A stretch of DNA of 64,000 bases from Dryomyza anilis (GCA_951804985.1 OX638131.1:102196464-102260463); one strand, 5' to 3'. Shown: positions 12,810 to 24,119, counted from the first letter of the stretch. Notes: a model not told the origin generated them from the letters alone. Made by a program: numbers and translations.

Positions 12810-13580
12810 AGCAAAACTATGCTTTGTGCTGCCGCCGGCCAATTGCGCATCCAATTTAAAGCAGCGGCATCCTCTTGGGCTTATCTTCCACTTCACTTAT
12901 CAATGAGCACTCGAGTGTATTGGCCAAAATCAATAACCTAAATAATTGCAAAAAAAAAAATAAAAAAAAAAATAAAAATAAAAAATTCTCAAATGAACAA
13001 CTTCAACGCAATCACTTGTCTAAAGTATTTCAACAACTAGAATGCGGATCTGTTCAAACAGCATTTTGTTCTTATACGCGACTGGATCTCAATGGCTAGC
13101 AAAACAAAAAAAAAAAAATCACAATCGCTGACCTCAGCAACGTTGGTCCAGCCAATCAAGGAGTGCTTTACTTCATCATTATTGTTATTATCATCATCAA
13201 CATTATCATGAACACATTAAGCGCACTTTTGGGAATTATTTGATGCGCGGCGCTGTGGTTTAGCAAAAGTAAGTTTTTTTTTTTGTTGGTTTGCCGACAA
13301 AGTCAAAAAGGCCGACATTGTTTTATTTGGAATTTTTTTAGTTTAATTTTTTATGTTCTTTGATTTTGTTTCATGTTGCCAGTCGATATTGCCTAGTCGA
13401 TATATTGCGCAAGAGGATTATTGTTATATGTTGTATTGACGGCTTTATGCGTTGAAGCAGCAGCAGCATCCAATTGATGTTGGCCAGTTAAAACTATAGA
13501 TTGTTGCGATATGCTTGTTGAAGCGACTTGGCTAATACGCTCTTTGTTTTTGGCTAAATTAATGTTCTTCGTGCACAAAT
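12810..13580. other. GC-richer island next to motif copy 1
   Basis: Contains GCCGCCGGCC, GCGCGGCGCTG, a (CAT)-type run and GCAGCAGCAG. Short open frames on either strand have no exon signals. Candidate cis-regulatory DNA. Confidence 0.3.
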
Positions 13581-14092
13581 CGCGCTAAAGAATTTTTGTA
13601 ATTTAAAGACTTTTAAAAGCGGAGCCACAGATAAAAAAAAACTTTGAAGAATTGATATAGAGTCTTATAAGAGCGGTAACGGTTTCATATAGCTTTTGAT
13701 TTTTTTTGTTAACCATTGAACTGATGATTTATTTTAAATAAAAGTTTTTCTTATGTTTCTCAAATGTCTTTAAAATTGTTCAAATAGTTCTCAATTGTTT
13801 TTCAATTGTTTCTTAAATATTCCGTATTTTTTAAATTGCTCTCAAATATTTATCAAGCATTTTTAAATTTGTAAAATTTGTTTGTTACACATATAAAAAT
13901 TTTATGTTGAATAAAAAATTGAAATCTGGTGAAAATTTGGATTTTTTAAACATTTTGGGATTTCAAATTTTTACTTTTAGTGAACAATTTTGCAAACAAA
14001 TTTAGCAACAAATTAAAATTTTAATTGAATACTGAATTTGAAGAGATAAATTAAATTTAAGCTGCTAATTTATTTTCATAGTGAACAATTAC

Positions 14093-14283
14093 AATATTTA
14101 ATAAACAGTTGAAGGACATTTAAGAGCTTTCACAACTATTTTGGAAAACATTGGAGAAACCTTTTAGAATCTTTAAAATATATGAAAACTAATATATTTT
14201 AAAGATTCTAAAACGTTTCTCCAATGTTTTCCAAAATAGTTGTGAAAGCTTCTTAAATGCCCTTCAACAGTTTATTAAATATT
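14093..14283. repeat. Inverted repeat with 91-bp arms and an 8-nt loop
   Basis: The left arm (14093-14183) runs from AATATTTAATAAAC to CTTTAAAATATAT. The right arm (14192-14283) is its inverse with only a few mismatches and gaps. The loop is GAAAACTA. RNA from either strand would fold into a long hairpin. Could be a foldback transposon or a local inverted duplication. Confidence 0.75.
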
Positions 14284-14339
14284 TCTAAAATTCTACAACC
14301 ATTTATAATTATGTCACAAATTAACGTCAACTTTCTATA

Positions 14340-14540
14340 ATATATCTTCCAAAATTTTTCAAGTGTTTCTCGAAAGTCATTTTATGTCAAATATCATCAA
14401 ATGATTTTTAAAATATCTCAAAGTTTTGCCAACCTTTTTAAACTTGTATTAAATGGTTTTCAAATGGTTATCAAATGTTTTTCAAGTGCCTCTCAAATGT
14501 TACTAAAATATTTTTTCTAACCTATTTCTCAAACTACCCT
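14340..14540 (+). repeat. Degenerate TTTCTCAAATG minisatellite, third cluster
   Basis: Contains TTTCAAGTGTTTCTCGAAAG, TTTTTCAAGTGCCTCTCAAATG and related phrases. Confidence 0.4.
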
Positions 14541-14869
14541 ATTTTTTTTATTAAATATTAGCGAATACATTACATGCAAAAATCATACTTCAATGAAACA
14601 ATGAATTATAAATCAAAACTTGAATATGAAAATTAAATATTAATTTATAATTAAATTTTTAGTAAAACATTGATTTTTCTATTAAAAAATTTAATTAATA
14701 TTGAATAATTTAATATCATATATATTTTATTAGTTGTTTTGTTCTTAAAATAATCAATCATATTTATTCCTTTTTCTCAAAAGTTTTCCTCTTTCATAAA
14801 ACGGAAACTGCTTCCATCAATCCCTATCAATTTAATTAAATTGCATGTTCTACAAACGCTAAACAAACA

Positions 14870-15030
14870 ATTAACTGATAACATCAGACACGCATTAAAC
14901 AGCAGCAGAAGTAGCAGATGCAGCAACTGTTGCTACGACTATGTTGCTGTCTGCATCAACTCAAACTGGCAGTTGCAATTAATTTGCGCGCAGACGTAGC
15001 CAGCCATCAATCAAACTTAAATGTACTATT
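14870..15030. other. Short GC-richer island (CAGCAG, GCAACTG words)
   Basis: Unique, about 160 bp, no frame. Lies between two repeat fields. Confidence 0.25.
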
Positions 15031-15100
15031 TGCTAAAATCACTGTGAGAAAATTCTTTAGATTCTAAGAATCTAACATTTTTTAAAATTCTTTAATAGTT

Positions 15101-15690
15101 TTAAATTCTTTAATATGCTTTCAATCCTTTAATATGCTTTAAATTCTTTAAATTTAAGAATTTAAATTCTTTAAATTCTTTAAATTCTTTAAACTCTTTA
15201 AATTCTTTAAATTCTTTAAATTCTTTAAATTCTTTAAATTCTTTAAATTCTTTAAATTCTTTAAATTCTTTAAATTCTTTAAATTCTTTAAATTCTTTAA
15301 ATTCTTTAAATTCTTTAAATTCTTTAAATTCTTTAAATTCTTTAAATTCTTTAAATTCTTTAAATTCTTTAAATTCTTTAAATTCTTTAAATTCTTTAAA
15401 TTCTTTAAATTCTTTAAATTCTTTAAATTCTTTAAATTCTTTAAATTCTTTAAATTCTTTAAATTCTTTAAATTCTTTAAATTCTTTAAATTCTTTAAAT
15501 TCTTTAAATTCTTTAAATTCTTTAAATTCTTTAAATTCTTTAAATTCTTTAAATTCTTTAAATTCTTTAAATTCTTTAAATTCTTTAAATTCTTTAAATT
15601 CTTTAAATTCTTTAAATTCTTTACATTCTTTAAATTCTTTAATTCTTTAAATTCTTTAAATGCTTTAAATTCTTTAAGTTTTTGAATTCA
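15101..15690. repeat. (TTCTTTAAA)n array, 9-bp unit
   Basis: About 60 copies, essentially perfect at 15190-15620, with degraded ends (CTTTAATATG left, TTTAAATGCTTTAA right). Ends about 160 bp from the donor of the coding exon. Confidence 0.95.
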
Positions 15691-15842
15691 TTACTTTTAT
15701 AAAATTTTTGAATATTTTTGATATACTTTAAATGATTTTTCAAACAACTTTCAATTGTAATGATTACAAAACAGCGACGCATTTCGCTCAAAAATTGCAA
15801 ATATTTTCGTGTTGCTTTAAGTTAGCAACAGCAATTGTTGCT

Positions 15843-15848
15843 ACTCAC
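15843..15848 (-). other. Splice donor GTGAGT of the coding exon
   Basis: The minus strand reads GGCAAG|GTGAGTAGC at this point. The G before the site and GTGAGT after it match the metazoan donor consensus. Reading through instead adds only 8 codons before a TAA, so splicing here is needed for a longer protein. Confidence 0.8.
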
Positions 15849-16043
15849 CTTGCCGTAGCTGTTCAGCGGTCCATTTATCCAGCGATCTGCTTCCAGGCGC
15901 CCGCTAAGTAAGGCGCCCGTCGCCGGATCGATGCGCTGCCACTCGCGCACCTCGCGTCGAAATGGGGTCTTGTTGCTGCTGTTGCTGTGAGTTGTTGCTA
16001 CTGCTCCTGTTGTTGTTGTATTGTTAGCTATTGCCACTTCCAT
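15849..16043 (-). CDS. First coding exon of an unrecognised fly gene (65 codons, start to splice donor)
   Basis: The frame opens at ATG 16043-16041 and runs 65 codons to an AAG codon followed at once by GTGAGT, a consensus donor, so the intron enters in phase 0. An in-frame TAA lies 36 nt upstream of the ATG, so this is the first possible Met in the frame. Residues 1-28 are low-complexity (Thr, Asn, Ser, Ala rich). Residues 29-65 look like a structured, conserved segment with RREVREWQRIDP, then GRLEADRWINGPL, then SYGK. Codons here use more G and C than the surrounding AT-rich sequence, as expected for real coding DNA. I see no signal peptide or membrane helix. I do not recognise the family; an intracellular protein is the only guess, from the charged composition and lack of a leader. 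The rest of the protein must lie to the left of position 1. Confidence 0.8.
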
Positions 16044-16050
16044 TGTGCAT
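16024..16050 (-). promoter_or_regulatory. Eight-codon upstream ORF overlapping the main start
   Basis: An ATG at 16050-16048 lies 7 nt upstream of the main ATG in another frame. It encodes eight residues (MHNGSGNS) and stops at TAA 16026-16024, inside the main frame. A scanning ribosome meets this ATG first. Its context (A at -3, C at +4) is no better than that of the main ATG (A at -3, G at +4), so leaky scanning or reinitiation would set main-frame output. The overlap is seen directly; a regulatory effect is inference. Confidence 0.45.
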
Positions 16051-16434
16051 GTGTTGTTGTGTATTTGAGCAGCAATTTACTCGTGTTTTCTGGTTGCTGT
16101 TGGCTGCCTTTGTGGCTGCGCCTGTTCTTTTGCAGCAACTATTTCTTTTGCTGCTGCTGCTGCTCTTTCGAAAATTATTTTCTTGCTTATCTCGTTAATA
16201 ATGCACAAAAGCAAATTAATGGCTCGCGTAATTTATAGCGATTTTTATAATAATAACAAACAACGTCAAAAGTAATAATAAAAAAATAATAATAGTTTTT
16301 GCTGCCAGCGATGTTGCTACTGTTTGGCTATGTTGTTGCTAGTACTGCTTGTACTGCTGTTGCTTCTATTGTAATTATGCTTCTTTTATTTGCGGCACGT
16401 TTTAATTTAATTATTGTTCTTGTTGCCGAAAGTA
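16044..16434 (-). other. 5' leader part of the same exon, from a predicted splice acceptor
   Basis: On the minus strand the sequence TTCTTTTAATTCATTTCAG ends at 16435. It has a T-rich tract and a terminal CAG, so it is a good acceptor candidate. The exon would then start at 16434 and be 586 nt long in all. The leader is CAG/CAA rich, as fly 5' leaders often are. An alternative is that transcription starts inside this stretch: a TATAAATTA word lies on the minus strand near 16225, but no convincing initiator sits about 30 nt downstream. cDNA ends would settle which is right. Confidence 0.5.
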
Positions 16435-16575
16435 CTGAAATGAATTAAAAGAATAATTTTGAAATTAATTTTAATTTTTGATGTTTTTTTTTTTTTGGAA
16501 AAAAGATTTAAAATACAAAATTTTATATTTATTTGATATAAATTAAGTAATAAAAAAAATATATAAATATTTATT

Positions 16576-17719
16576 TATTTCTTTATTTCTTTATTTCTTT
16601 ATTTCTTTATTTCTTTATTTCTTTATTTCTTTATTTCTTTATTTCTTTATTTCTTTATTTCTTTATTTCTTTATTTCTTTATTTCTTTATTTCTTTATTT
16701 CTTTATTTCTTTATTTCTTTATTTCTTTATTTCTTTATTTCTTTATTTCTTTATTTCTTTATTTCTTTATTTCTTTATTTCTTTATTTCTTTATTTCTTT
16801 ATTTCTTTATTTCTTTATTTCTTTATTTCTTTATTTCTTTATTTCTTTATTTCTTTATTTCTTTATTTCTTTATTTCTTTATTTCTTTATTTCTTTATTT
16901 CTTTATTTCTTTATTTCTTTATTTCTTTATTTCTTTATTTCTTTATTTCTTTATTTCTTTATTTCTTTATTTCTTTATTTCTTTATTTCTTAATTTCTTT
17001 ATTTCTTTGTTTCTTTATTTCTTTATTTCTTTATTTCTTTATTTCTTTATTTCTTTATTTCTTTATTTCTTTATTTCTTTATTTCTTTATTTCTTTATTT
17101 CTTAATTTCTTTATTTCTTTGTTTCTTTATTTCTTTATTTCTTTATTTCTTTATTTCTTTATTTCTTTATTTCTTTATTTCTTTATTTCTTTATTTCTTT
17201 ATTTCTTTATTTCTTTATTTCTTTATTTCTTTATTTCTTTATTTCTTTATTTCTTTATTTCTTTATTTCTTTATTTCTTTATTTCTTTATTTCTTTATTT
17301 CTTTATTTCTTTATTTCTTTATTTCTTTATTTCTTTATTTCTTTATTTCTTTATTTCTTTATTTCTTTATTTCTTTATTTCTTTATTTCTTTATTTCTTT
17401 ATTTCTTTATTTCTTTATTTCTTTATTTCTTTATTTCTTTATTTCTTTATTTCTTTATTTCTTTATTTCTTTATTTCTTTATTTCTTTATTTCTTTATTT
17501 CTTTATTTCTTTATTTCTTTATTTCTTTATTTCTTTATTTCTTTATTTCTTTATTTCTTTATTTCTTTATTTCTTTATTTCTTTATTTCTTTATTTCTTT
17601 ATTTCTTTATTTCTTTATTTCTTTATTTCTTTATTTCTTTATTTCTTTATTTCTTTATTTCTTTATTTCTTTATTTCTTTATTTCTTTAGTTCTTTATTT
17701 CTTTAGTTCTTTATTTCTT
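16576..17719. repeat. (TTTCTTTA)n array, 8-bp unit
   Basis: About 143 copies. Rare variant units (TTTCTTAA, TTTCTTTG) occur as the same pair near 16991 and again 112 bp later near 17103. Two TTAG variants lie near the right end. The 195-residue open frame inside is only a read-through of the repeat. The array starts about 140 bp from the acceptor of the coding exon. Confidence 0.95.
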
Positions 17720-17779
17720 GTTTAATTTCTTAAAAAATAGAAATTCCCCTATTTTCCACTAACACCTAAGTAATCATTA

Positions 17780-18180
17780 AATCCTAATATGTACAAAATG
17801 TGTACTGTAGTTTCATGGTAACGCATTGAAAATTATGTAAAACCAACATAATGCAAAATGCATGTTGTACGGCACAACATAGTTGTAACGCGTATCTTTT
17901 ATTGCCATAATTCAAAAAGTCGTCTCTCCTACTTTTTATGTTTTGCTGCGGCTGCCACACGCAATTACTACTAGAAAATTACTTGAGTCATATACAAAAA
18001 ATATAAAATAAAAAAAAAACTTGAAAGTTACGCACTTTGAGCACCCATTGAGGACGCCTCACATATAAAAACATATAAAAACAACATGAGGTGTTTTTAA
18101 CTACGTATGAAATTTAGCTCTAATTAAGTTAATTAAATATAATACAAAAACTAAAGAAAATGAAAACCGATTTCTGAACG
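17780..18180. other. Unique sequence between the array and motif copy 2
   Basis: GTACGGCACAACATAGTTG and GCTGCGGCTGCC are GC-richer spots; CGCACTTTGAGCA at about 18031 is a near match to the ACTTTGAGCCA word. No exon seen. Confidence 0.25.
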
Positions 18181-18184
18181 TTGC

Positions 18185-18210
18185 AAAACAAAAGACTTGA
18201 GCAACAAACT
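18185..18210 (-). promoter_or_regulatory. AAGTCTTTTG motif, copy 2
   Basis: The minus strand reads AGTTTGTTGCTC then AAGTCTTTTGTTTT. Very close to copy 1 but in the opposite orientation. Confidence 0.5.
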
Positions 18211-18409
18211 ACGTCGAAATTCTGACATGTTTAAAATTCTTACATGGCATAAAATTATTTTTGGCATGTTCAATTTTTTGTTGGCTTCCTTTGACTACCA
18301 CGCAAATCTTGGTAAAATTAAATATTTTTTTATTTCATTTTTTTATTTCATTTTTTTATTTCATTTTTTTATTTTGCCAAAATTGAGATAAATTAATTTC
18401 TTGTTCTAA

Positions 18410-18780
18410 CAAACTACGTGTCACTGTTTTGGGCTGTCTTGTCGTCTTGCATAATCATTATCATTTCGGGGCTACATTCTGACATTTATTAATGATGCAC
18501 GCCGCCGTCTGGTCGCCTTTTTGTCTTTTATGGTCTGTCGGTTTGAAAGACATTTCCATCGTTTGACATATGCGCGCCAGTTGTTCGAGGGTTTTGCTAA
18601 TTTTAATGACTTTTTCTTTGAAAAGTAATCTTCAAAGTTTTATTTTTATTAATTGACGGTGCAAAATGTCCAAACAACCGAAAACGCCAACAGGCGGACG
18701 TTGTATAGTTAAATACTTTATATTGTTCTTCGATGCCTTGAACAAATTTGAGCCAAGCGGGTTTTTAAATTTGCGGTAGA
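18410..18780. other. GC-richer unique island
   Basis: Contains GCACGCCGCCGTCTGGTCGCC and ATATGCGCGCCAG. No open frame with exon signals. Candidate regulatory DNA. Confidence 0.3.
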
Positions 18781-18789
18781 GAAAAGGAA

Positions 18790-20034
18790 GAATGATTTAT
18801 TTTAATTTTAAAAAAATCTTCTTTTTTATTAAAAAAAAATCATTTTCGATTTAAAATCACACGACTGATTCAAAACATTAACTATTTTGACAAATATCAA
18901 CAAATTTTGTTGGCTACAGATATCGCAAAAATTGTTAAAATGTACCGTGAGACAAACTTATCGGCAGTTTATAGAATATTTGGTTATAAATCATAGTTTG
19001 TTTTGGTATAAGTTAAATTATGATAAAAATAGAAATGATAATTTTCCAATTTGTTTTTTATTTATTGCATTTAAACTCGAATAATTGAGATTTTATCAAT
19101 ATTTATGGATGGAAGGTTACGAAAGGATATGAAAATTCTGAGTTCATCGGTATAATCAGTATACTCAAATTATTTAGTAATGATTTAGGAGACAAGAATA
19201 TTTAAAAATAGTAAACACATTTTAGGTGTCTATAAAAAGTAAAAACTATTTACATTACGTGTTATAATTGATAGCTTAATGAATTAGTTTTGTTTTTATT
19301 AAACCACAATTTAATTAAAATATTAATTTTTTATTTTTTTTTTTTTTGCTATTTACACCCGCGCCATTCAATACGTTTTAATTATAAAAACGCAATAGAA
19401 ACAAATAATTAAATAAAAGTCAGTGGCAGCAGCAGCAATAATAAAAAATTATAAAAATTGTATAAAAAAAAGAAACCCGTATTATGTTGTCTTCCGTCAT
19501 TTGAGTGTTTTGCGCACATGTTGGCTGTGAAATAATATAATAATGAAATACTATATTAATGAAATTAATACATTGGCAAAATGAGCCAAAGAGCAAACGG
19601 CAACAAAGTGGTTAATGTGGTCGACAGACACAAAAAAAAAAAATAAAAACGATAAATAAAAACCAAAAAAAAAAGTGCAGAAAATATGGAAATCAATTAA
19701 ATGCACGCAAATCTAATTTTTTGCGATATTAAACAAATTAAAAACTCTTTTAAATTGCTTCCGTGTTGCAGAGCAATATTTGCCAAAGCAGAACAAAATA
19801 CTTTACAATTTTTTGTTGTATACAAATTTATTAAAACAGCAATACTAACAAGTATTGATGATGACACGAAACAATATTTTTTCCTATTTAACAAAAACTT
19901 TTTAAAAATTTGTTACTTTTGTTTAGCTAATAAAGTGGTTAACATTAATTCAATAGGACCATGTTATTGATAAAATAGGAATTTAACTATTGTTTTAATA
20001 GTTCATTTTATATTGCAAAAATATTGTTTATTAA
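18790..20034. other. AT-rich sequence, nothing identified
   Basis: Several 60-90 codon frames on both strands; all are AT-rich, unconserved-looking and without splice context. Confidence 0.4.
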
Positions 20035-20780
20035 TTGTGACTAAAAATAAAATTTTCCACTAAAAAATTCAATTTTAAACTAAAAATTCAATTAGTCACT
20101 AAAATATAAATTTTTGTTAAAATTCAATTTTTCACTAAAAAATAAAATTTTCACTAAAAAATTAAAATTTTCACTAAAAATTAAAATTTTCACAAAAAAT
20201 TAAATTTTTCACTAAAAATTAAATTTTGCACTAAAAATTCAAATTTTCACTCAAAATTCAAATTTTCACTAAAAATTCAATTTTTCACTGAAACTTCAAT
20301 TTTTCACTAAAAATTCAATTTTTCACTGAAACTTCATTTTTCACTAAAAATTCAATTAGTCACTAAAATCTAAATTTTTACTAAAAATTCAATTTTTCAC
20401 TAATAATTAAATTTTTCACTAAAAATTCAATATTCCACTTAAAATTCAATTATTCACTAAAAATTCAATTTTTCATGTAAAATTCAATTATTCAGTAAAA
20501 ATTCAATTTTTCACTAAAAATTCAAATTTTCACTAAAAATTCACTTTTTCACTACAAATTAAATTTTTCACTACAAATTAAATTTTTCACTAAAAATTCA
20601 ATTTTTCAATAAAAATTCAATTTTTCAATAAAAATTCAATTTATCACTAAAAGTTCAATGTAATACTAAAAATTAAATTTTTTAATTTAAATTTAATTTT
20701 TCATTAAATATTCAATTGTGCACTCAAAAATTAATTTTCAGTAAAAATTTAATTTTAACTTGAAATTTAATTTAAAAAAA
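20035..20780 (-). repeat. 19-bp minisatellite cluster C (reverse orientation)
   Basis: The plus strand shows ACTAAAAATTCAATTTTTC, the inverse of the cluster A unit, in about 38 units with moderate divergence. Confidence 0.85.
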
Positions 20781-20879
20781 TGGTTTTCTAAGAATCCTAA
20801 TTAAAAATTATAATTTTTAATGATGTCTGTATTTTGTGTTTTATTTTTAATGCAATTTAATTTATTTTAAACGAAACTA

Positions 20880-21460
20880 ATTAAAACCAATTCTTGCACA
20901 TACCGCACAAAGATTCTTCGCAAACACGTTTCTCGCTTTCCGACACTAATGCGAACTGCGCACAGCCCGTGTTAAGCAGCACATGACGTACGAGTGAGTA
21001 GTAGGTACAAGTAAAACAAGTACGAGTACATGTACTCACTGAATGCGTGCTACTTTCAACAACTCCAACGTCGACGACGGCGACGACGACCACATGGACA
21101 TGAATTATAATTGAAGCCATCGTCATAGATATTACTGCAGCGAAACGAGTGCAAGTTCAGTGCTGCGGTGAATGTTGTTGTTAGCAAAAAAAAAATTAAA
21201 AAAAAAAAACATGTTTATGGCATAGCAAATAAAATGTAGTAAGAAAAAGTAGTACTCAACCAACTACTCTTTCCCTCTACTACTCGAAGAGGAAGTGTTA
21301 AATAAATGCGCGCTTTTAATGAGCCGCATTTAAAAAACAGTTAACAAGCTACATTACTTTTTGCTGCTGCTGCTTTTGCTACAATCATTGACTTCTTTTA
21401 ATTGTTCAGTGTCTCAGTTCAGTGCCAGGAATTTGCAGAGAAATTGCAGGAAATTCGCGT
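20880..21460. other. GC-richer island upstream of motif copy 3
   Basis: Contains GACGACGGCGACGACGACC, CGTACGAGTGAGTAG and, near 21406-21424, overlapping TCAGTG/TCAGTT words. A minus-strand frame of 81 codons is explained by the GAC-type repeat. Candidate regulatory island. Confidence 0.3.
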
Positions 21461-21475
21461 ACTTAAAGTAGAACT

Positions 21476-21500
21476 AGTTTGTGTCTTAAGTCTTTTGGTT
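21476..21500 (+). promoter_or_regulatory. AAGTCTTTTG motif, copy 3
   Basis: Reads AGTTTGTGTCTT then AAGTCTTTTGGTT. Confidence 0.5.
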
Positions 21501-21559
21501 CGGCTGTTTGTTTAAGTGCGAAAAAGTGCTAATAAAAATAGTGAAAGATAATACTTTTT

Positions 21560-22960
21560 TTATAAGAAAACTACTTCAAAAATGTGCTAATAAAATGTGC
21601 TAATAAAAGTACTAATAAAAATTCTAATAAAAGTGCCCATAAACACGCTTTTTTGTAACTTTTGTTCTATGTTTTAATTTGGCTTAACTTTCGTCAGCTA
21701 CCGTCCAGTTAAGTTTATCTATTTTTCGTATATAAATTTTATGTTTTTGATTAACTTGTTTTTGCTAAATTTTGCAATCAGTTAATGTTTGTTTTTTATT
21801 GTTTGTTTCTGCTCAGATACTAATTAATTAATTTAATTAAAATATGCAAAGCGAAGATATAACCAGTTTAACAATCAATATAACTGAAATTAAATAGCAA
21901 AACAAATATAAATCTTTCAAAACTTTATAACTTATTTAAATTAATAATTAACTTTATATTTGCTTATGAAATTAAAACATAAATTATAAATTTAATTAAA
22001 AGAATATCCAATTATCGCATAATTCATAAAAAGCATAACTCATTTGTATTGAACTGTAAAAGAGTTTTACCTCAACAACATCTCAATTTCTAAAGCAATT
22101 TGTCACTGCTTGTCCAACGATTCGAACGCATAAAAAAAACATACTATCAACTAGCTATTTTCAGTTCCACATTGGCATAAATTAGAATGTGTTGAAACAC
22201 AGAAAATCTAGAGCAATTGCGGCACGCGCAGTCTGTCAATAAAAAACTAAATATCTCAAAATAAAAAAACCACAGCATGACATATTTTTAACACAAATTT
22301 TACAAAACAAATAAAAATACTTTGCATTTGTAAAACTGACAAAAAAATACCAAAAATAAAATCTAAAACCGTCAAAGAAAAAATCAGCACAATATCAGCA
22401 AACGTGACATGAAACGTGAGTAATGTACAAACAAAAAAATATGTCGTTGTTACAATTTGTCATTTTGTTGCGTGTTGAATGAGACACAATTTCAGTGTAT
22501 TATACAGATTTTCGTTTGCTAATTGTATTAATTAAGGTTGTGAACGTACACGATAAATAATTTTCGTGTTAGGTGTTGTATAAGATACTTAATAAATTTA
22601 ATATTATTTTGAAGTTGAATTTAAAATTCATTACAAAAAAATTGAATTTTAAAATTCGAGTAAACGAAGTTTTATGTGTATTCATTTTTGTAATATTTAC
22701 TTTGTCCTATTATAATAACATTCTTTAGTGGAATTCTGGAAAACAGCGTAAAGTTTCATTGATTCAACAAATTTGTTTGTTAAGTTACATAAAGTATCTT
22801 CATTATATAAAGAGAGCAATGTAAAACTGAAGTATAATTCATAATGAATATAAATTAGTGAAGTTTCAATTAGTCAATATCAAGTCAATATCAATAAAGT
22901 TCTAGAAAGTATTTTCTTAATATTAAGAAAAACATTTTCTTTATCATTAAAAATTATTTT
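21560..22960. other. AT-rich sequence, nothing identified
   Basis: No coding frame, array or element ends found. GTGCTAATAAAA is repeated a few times near 21526-21620. Confidence 0.4.
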
Positions 22961-22969
22961 TACGTATTA

Positions 22970-23910
22970 TTCGTCCTCACAATTTTCCATCGACAATTAA
23001 CAATACAATATAAAAAACTATACAATTCTTTACCAAGGTAAATCTTCATAGAGACAATTCTTTCCCGCGACAATTTTTCCTAAGACTTGTCTCTGTGAAG
23101 AATTGTCGAATGATATATTGCAATACTAAAAATTAATACAATACTCAACTTTAATATTTTTTCAAAAATGTTTTCCCGAAAAATTATTTCCCAGTAGAGT
23201 ACTTCCCCGAGATAATTCATCACAGAGACACTTCTTCCTAAAACATTTATAATAAATTTCCTGGGATAATACTTCCTCGGATATCATCATATCATTATAT
23301 AAAAATAAAAAATATAAATAATATTATGAAAATTCAATAAAATGTATTTTCGACCGCATAAATTTCTATTGAATATTTTCTCCGGACAGTTCTTCTTCGA
23401 GACAATTTTTCACAGACACAATTCTTCCCCGAGACAATACTTTCTGGGATAATACTTCTTTGGCACAATACTTCCTAGAACAATACTAAATAAATTTAAA
23501 AATAACACACAACAAGTCGTCCTCGGACAATACCTGATTCAGTTCTTCATAAAAATATAGAACATAACACAACAACCAAGGCATTAATCCCCGGAAAATT
23601 AATCACAGAGACAAATTTTCCAAAGAAATCTCTTCCCCGAAGCATTGTCTACTTCAAGGCAATACTTTTCTGAACAAATCATCCCCAGCACATCAAAATG
23701 TTTGTAACATAATATAGAAGTAGCACACAAAAATTCATCCTTGATATTGCTTGCCCGAGATAATACATCGGACAATTCTTGTCAGTGAAAATTCATTCCT
23801 GCGGCATTAGGAATACCACACAACAATACGTCCACTACAACTTGTTTCACAAACAGCACTTTTACTGACAACTCTTCCCCGAGAAAATCTATGCCTAATA
23901 TAATTCTTTC
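22970..23910 (+). repeat. Degenerate GAGACAATTCTTCCCC minisatellite, main cluster
   Basis: Repeated phrases GAGACAATTCTTTCCCGCG, GAGACACTTCTTCC, CGAGACAATACTTTC and GGACAATTCTTC at irregular 20-40 bp steps, interrupted by AT-rich insertions. Related to 3380-3570. Confidence 0.55.
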
Positions 23911-24119
23911 CTAGACAACACTTCCCTGGCTGCCGGATGCAACTCTTACCCATGAAAACATTTGTTTTACTACTTTTATTGATATTTTTACCAATAGAAT
24001 AATGACAATTGATAGCGAATTTGTTTTCGTATTCCAGTAGTTTTGATTGCGATAGTGGAAATCGTATTATTTTCGTTTTGAAATTCAACCAAATTTTGTC
24101 CGCACAATTTAGCAAAATT

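Larger units (their letters stand above)
1..15848 (-). other. Start of the intron downstream of the coding exon
   Basis: From the donor at 15848 to the left edge I find no acceptor-plus-coding segment resembling the next exon. The intron is therefore probably longer than 15.8 kb. It contains two 19-bp minisatellite clusters, degenerate TTTCTCAAATG-type repeats, several MITE-like elements and the TTCTTTAAA array. Confidence 0.4.

Noticed and set aside
17119..17706. 195-residue open frame
   Set aside because: Read-through of the TTTCTTTA array.
20881..21126. 81-residue minus-strand frame with His/Val runs
   Set aside because: Explained by a GAC-type trinucleotide repeat on the plus strand; no exon signals.
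21400..21550. Plus-strand promoter with TCAGTT initiator and leader-like sequence
   Set aside because: The initiator word is present (A at 21416), but no downstream promoter element at the expected spacing, no TATA box and no exon follow.
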